The translations under genes and the position numbers were made by a program. Below are positions 8,024 to 10,208 of a DNA stretch of 10,208 nucleotides, piece after piece (the first letter of the stretch is position 1; each line of letters starts with the position of its first letter). The notes beneath the pieces are model-generated. The model had not been told where the DNA came from. It saw only the letters and a program-made list of their open reading frames with translations, and searched no databases. Source of the stretch: Methylobacterium sp. (lineage in GTDB: Bacteria; Pseudomonadota; Alphaproteobacteria; Rhizobiales; Beijerinckiaceae); the NCBI GenBank assembly GCA_021154065.1, contig JAJKJG010000049.1, forward strand, positions 1 through 10,208, given 5' to 3'.

Positions 8024-8740
8024 TCAAGGGGCAACGACGGTCGCCTTTGCGCTGCCGTCGAGGATGGCGGCGACGGAACTCGGAGCATGAACCGAGCCGA
8101 CGATGATCGGCAGGCGGTTCTCGCGCGCCAGCGCGAAAGCCGCGGTGTCCATCACCTTGAGATCGCGCGTGATCGCCTCGTCATGCGTGAGGCGGTCGTA
8201 ACGGACGGCGTCCGGGTTCGTCTTGGGGTCGGCGGAGTAGACGCCGTCGACCTGCGTCGCCTTCAGGACGGCGTCGCAGCGCAATTCAGCGGCGCGCAGC
8301 ACGGCGGCGGTGTCGGTGGTGAAGAACGGATTGCCGGTGCCGCCGGCGAGCACGACCACCTGCCCCCGGTTCAGATGGTGCAGCGCGGGCTGCCGGGCGT
8401 AGGTCTCGCAGATGGTCGGCATAGACACCGCCGACATGGTGCGCGCCGAGACGCCCTCCGCGTTCAGCGCCGTCTCAAGCGCGAGCGAGTTCATCACGGT
8501 GGCGAGCATGCCCATCGAGTCGGCGGTGGCGCGGTCGATCCATCCGGCGGCGCTCATGCGCGCGCCCCGGATGATGTTGCCGCCGCCGATCACCACCGCA
8601 AGCTGGGAGCCGGCTCTGGCCGCGTTGGCCAGGTCGCGGGCGAGCGCGGCGAGGGTCTGGGCGTAAAGCCAATAACCGTCCGGCGCGGCCAGTGCCTCGC
8701 CGGACAGTTTCACGAGCACGCGCCGGTAGGGGTTTGACAC
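8024..8740 (-). CDS. pyrH: Uridylate kinase (UMP kinase)
   Basis: PyrH phosphorylates UMP to UDP with ATP in the cytoplasm. Bacterial enzymes are hexamers of the amino-acid kinase fold, activated by GTP and inhibited by UTP. The protein has 238 residues, as usual. KLSGEAL is at 11-17, GGGNIIRG at 52-59, DSMGMLATVMN at 74-84, the UMP and nucleotide region GGTGNPFFTTDTAA at 133-146, and KATQVDGVYSADPK at 160-173. All are typical of the family. The start is GTG (8738-8740), supported by GGAG 7 bases upstream and by the normal N-terminus; there is no nearby ATG. It ends with two in-frame TGA codons in tandem (8024-8026 and 8021-8023). It follows tsf after 92 bp and precedes frr, a common bacterial order. 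Confidence 0.97.
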   Translation of the reverse strand: MSNPYRRVLVKLSGEALAAPDGYWLYAQTLAALARDLANAARAGSQLAVVIGGGNIIRGARMSAAGWIDRATADSMGMLATVMNSLALETALNAEGVSARTMSAVSMPTICETYARQPALHHLNRGQVVVLAGGTGNPFFTTDTAAVLRAAELRCDAVLKATQVDGVYSADPKTNPDAVRYDRLTHDEAITRDLKVMDTAAFALARENRLPIIVGSVHAPSSVAAILDGSAKATVVAP

Positions 8741-8747
8741 GAGCGTA

Positions 8748-8751
8748 CTCC
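8748..8751 (-). promoter_or_regulatory. Ribosome binding site deciding the GTG start of pyrH
   Basis: GGAG on the minus strand lies 7 bases before the GTG codon, an ideal spacing. With no nearby ATG, this supports GTG as the true start. Confidence 0.6.
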
Positions 8752-8771
8752 GCCGTTGAAGCCACCACGCC

Positions 8772-8827
8772 CGTCATTCCGGGTCCGAGCGCAGCGAGGA
8801 GCCCGCTTCGCGGCGACCGGAATGACG
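8772..8827 (-). repeat. REP-like palindromic element between tsf and pyrH
   Basis: Perfect 11-bp arms at 8772-8782 (CGTCATTCCGG) and 8817-8827 (CCGGAATGACG) enclose 34 bases that can themselves form a smaller GC-rich stem (8794-8799 with 8805-8810, one G-T pair). Outside the arms, CCACG and CGTGG could extend the stem with a bulge. Arms of the type GTCATTCCGG around a GC-rich core are familiar from dispersed repeats in Hyphomicrobiales genomes. The element occupies most of the 92-bp spacer and starts 5 bases after the tsf stop. On the minus strand no T run follows, so it is not a standard terminator. It may protect the rpsB-tsf transcript end or cause partial attenuation before pyrH. Confidence 0.7.
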
Positions 8828-8832
8828 TGGCG

Positions 8833-9759
8833 TCATCCCTGCCCCGCCGCCGCCGCGACTTCGGCCGCGAAGTCCGGGCCGTCGTCCTTCTCGATCCCCT
8901 CGCCCAGCGCGAAGCGGGCGAAGACGGCGATCTTGACCGGCGCGCCGGCCTTCGCTTCCGCTTCCTTCAGCACTTGGGCGATCGATTTCGAGGGCTCGTG
9001 CACGAAGGCTTGCTCCAAAAGCGTGACCTCCTTGTAGTAAGTCTTGAGGCCGCTCTCGACGATCTTTTGCAGCACATGGTCGGGCTTGCCGGCGTTCTTG
9101 TCGCGCAGGATCGCGCTCTCGCGCTCCACCGTCGCCGCGTCCACGCCGGAGGCGTCGAGCGCCACCGGATTCGCCGCCGCGACGTGCATCGCGATCTGAC
9201 GCCCGAGCGCGCCGAGTTGCGTCACGTCGCCCTCGGTCTCCAGCGCCACCAGCACGCCGATCTTGCCCAAGCCCTCGCTGATCGCGCCGTGGACGTAGGT
9301 CGCGATCAGGCCCGGGCCGACCGTCATTTTCGTCACGCGGCGCAGGGTCATGTTTTCGCCCACCGTGGCGATCAGCTCCTGCAAGCGGTCCTTGACGGCG
9401 GTCTGCGAGCCCGGAAAGTGCGCGGCCTCAAGCGACTCCACCGAGCCCTCGGTCATGAGCGCGATCTTGGCGGCTTCGCGGGCGAATGCCTGGAACTGGT
9501 CGTTGCGCGCGACGAAGTCGGTCTCGGCGTTGACCTCGACCATGGCGGCGACGCGGCCGGACGACTCCACTGCGATCAGCCCCTCGGCCGCCACGCGACC
9601 GGCCTTCTTAGCCGCCTTGGAGAGCCCCTTCTTGCGCAGCCAATCGACGGCGGCTTCGACATCGCCGCTTGTCTCGTTCAGCGCGGCCTTGCAGTCCATC
9701 ATGCCTGCGCCCGTCTTCTCGCGCAGGTCCTTCACCATCGCGGCGGAAATGTTCGCCAT
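8833..9759 (-). CDS. tsf: Translation elongation factor Ts
   Basis: EF-Ts releases GDP from EF-Tu so that it can be reloaded with GTP. The protein has 308 residues (E. coli 283). The N-terminal UBA-like domain carries [16 protein letters not shown] at 12-27, the first family signature. The second, [12 protein letters not shown] at 75-86, includes the Asp-Phe pair (81-82) that contacts the EF-Tu nucleotide site. The core continues with two subdomains, and the C-terminal part contains LLEQAFVHE. The frame is open upstream, but the ATG at 9757-9759 gives the usual [10 protein letters not shown] start and has AAAGGA about 6 bases upstream. The gene lies 107 bp after rpsB, its standard partner, and is followed by the REP-like repeat. 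Confidence 0.98.
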   Translation of the reverse strand: MANISAAMVKDLREKTGAGMMDCKAALNETSGDVEAAVDWLRKKGLSKAAKKAGRVAAEGLIAVESSGRVAAMVEVNAETDFVARNDQFQAFAREAAKIALMTEGSVESLEAAHFPGSQTAVKDRLQELIATVGENMTLRRVTKMTVGPGLIATYVHGAISEGLGKIGVLVALETEGDVTQLGALGRQIAMHVAAANPVALDASGVDAATVERESAILRDKNAGKPDHVLQKIVESGLKTYYKEVTLLEQAFVHEPSKSIAQVLKEAEAKAGAPVKIAVFARFALGEGIEKDDGPDFAAEVAAAAGQG

Positions 9760-9789
9760 GGTTCGTCCTTTCCCATCTGATTGGAGAAC

Positions 9790-9816
9790 GCCCGGCGCTC
9801 GCGGGGAACGCCGGGC
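9790..9816 (-). promoter_or_regulatory. GC-rich hairpin between rpsB and tsf
   Basis: Perfect 8-bp arms at 9790-9797 (GCCCGGCG) and 9809-9816 (CGCCGGGC) enclose an 11-base loop in the 107-bp rpsB-tsf spacer. On the minus strand it is followed by GTTCTCC, not a proper U tract, so full intrinsic termination is unlikely. E. coli is known to have an attenuator-like structure between rpsB and tsf, and this may play the same part. The role is inferred from position. Confidence 0.5.
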
Positions 9817-9866
9817 CAAAAGGTCTTGACTTGAGATCGCGCCGCTTGCCCCGGCGCCGCACCGCT

Positions 9867-10208
9867 TTATGCCGCTGCGGCCTCGATCATCGTCCGGGCC
9901 TGATTGACCCAGCCGTCGCGCTGGATGCGGCCGTTGAGCTTGAGGTCGGCGTCGAGCTTGGCCACGTCCTCGGGCTTCATCGCGCCGATCTGCCAGTAGT
10001 GGTAGACGCCGGCGTCGTTCAGCCTCTTTTCGAGCTGCGGGCCGACGCCCGTGAGCTTGGTGAAATCGTCCGGGGCGCCGCGCGGAGCGGACAACAGCTC
10101 GAACCGATCGCTCGGCTCGGCCGGCTCGTTGACATTGGCACTGGCCGGCAGTTCCTCGACGATCGGGCTCTCCGCCGCGCCGGTGTCGATGCCCATCTCG
10201 CCGTGACC
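9867..10208 (-). CDS. rpsB: 30S ribosomal protein S2, C-terminal part with helix-hairpin-helix extension (5' end outside window)
   Basis: The frame is open to the right edge and 113 codons plus TAA are present. I assign it to rpsB from its place directly upstream of tsf and from its C-terminal region. The first residues (about [13 protein letters not shown]) match the area just after the conserved S2 core in Hyphomicrobiales. A low-complexity acidic linker follows, then a helix-hairpin-helix-like domain ([20 protein letters not shown], then [18 protein letters not shown]). Long S2 proteins of about 330 residues with this tail are known in this order; E. coli S2 (about 240 residues) lacks it. 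The conserved S2 core itself is outside the window, so the call leans on context. An internal ATG at 10196 could be mistaken for a start, but in-frame sequence continues upstream. The function of the tail is unknown to me. Confidence 0.85.
   Translation of the reverse strand, partial: GHGEMGIDTGAAESPIVEELPASANVNEPAEPSDRFELLSAPRGAPDDFTKLTGVGPQLEKRLNDAGVYHYWQIGAMKPEDVAKLDADLKLNGRIQRDGWVNQARTMIEAAAA

Noticed and set aside
1..10208. Defence system, prophage, CRISPR array, insertion sequence or tRNA
   Set aside because: All space is taken by conserved housekeeping genes with short spacers; no transposase, integrase, repeat array or tRNA-like sequence was seen on either strand.

Overview
The window is high-GC DNA carrying ten genes, all on the minus strand and closely packed. 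In transcription order (right to left) they are rpsB (3' end only), tsf, pyrH, frr, uppS, cdsA, dxr, rseP, bamA and lpxD (5' part only). This order is a conserved proteobacterial housekeeping cluster. Several traits point to an alphaproteobacterium, most likely Hyphomicrobiales (Rhizobiales): a C-terminal helix-hairpin-helix extension on ribosomal protein S2, a short RseP with one recognisable PDZ domain, no skp gene between bamA and lpxD, and a REP-like palindrome. The genus cannot be fixed from the sequence alone.

Layout on the minus strand. Positions 10208-8833 hold the translation genes rpsB and tsf, separated by 107 bp with a GC-rich hairpin. A 92-bp spacer with a REP-like inverted repeat follows. 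Next come pyrH (GTG start), frr, uppS and cdsA. frr has a small hairpin over its likely ribosome binding site, and uppS and cdsA are one base apart. dxr starts 11 bp after cdsA, and rseP starts 31 bp after dxr with a strong ribosome binding site. A 220-bp spacer (3084-3303) is the largest non-coding stretch and holds the best promoter candidate, upstream of bamA. A 46-bp spacer with a perfect 9-bp inverted repeat separates bamA from lpxD, which runs off the left edge.

Functionally the cluster joins ribosome work (S2, EF-Ts, ribosome recycling factor) and UMP phosphorylation to building the cell envelope. Dxr makes the isoprenoid precursor MEP, UppS makes the undecaprenyl carrier, and CdsA makes CDP-diacylglycerol. 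RseP cuts proteins within the membrane, BamA inserts outer-membrane barrels, and LpxD acylates the lipid A precursor.

I see no mobile element, CRISPR array, RNA gene, phage gene or defence system, and no convincing plus-strand gene. This is an ordinary core region. The points worth a second look are small: a duplicated N-terminal segment in CdsA, an EF-hand-like loop beside a cysteine pair in BamA, several intergenic hairpins, and the internal promoter candidate before bamA.
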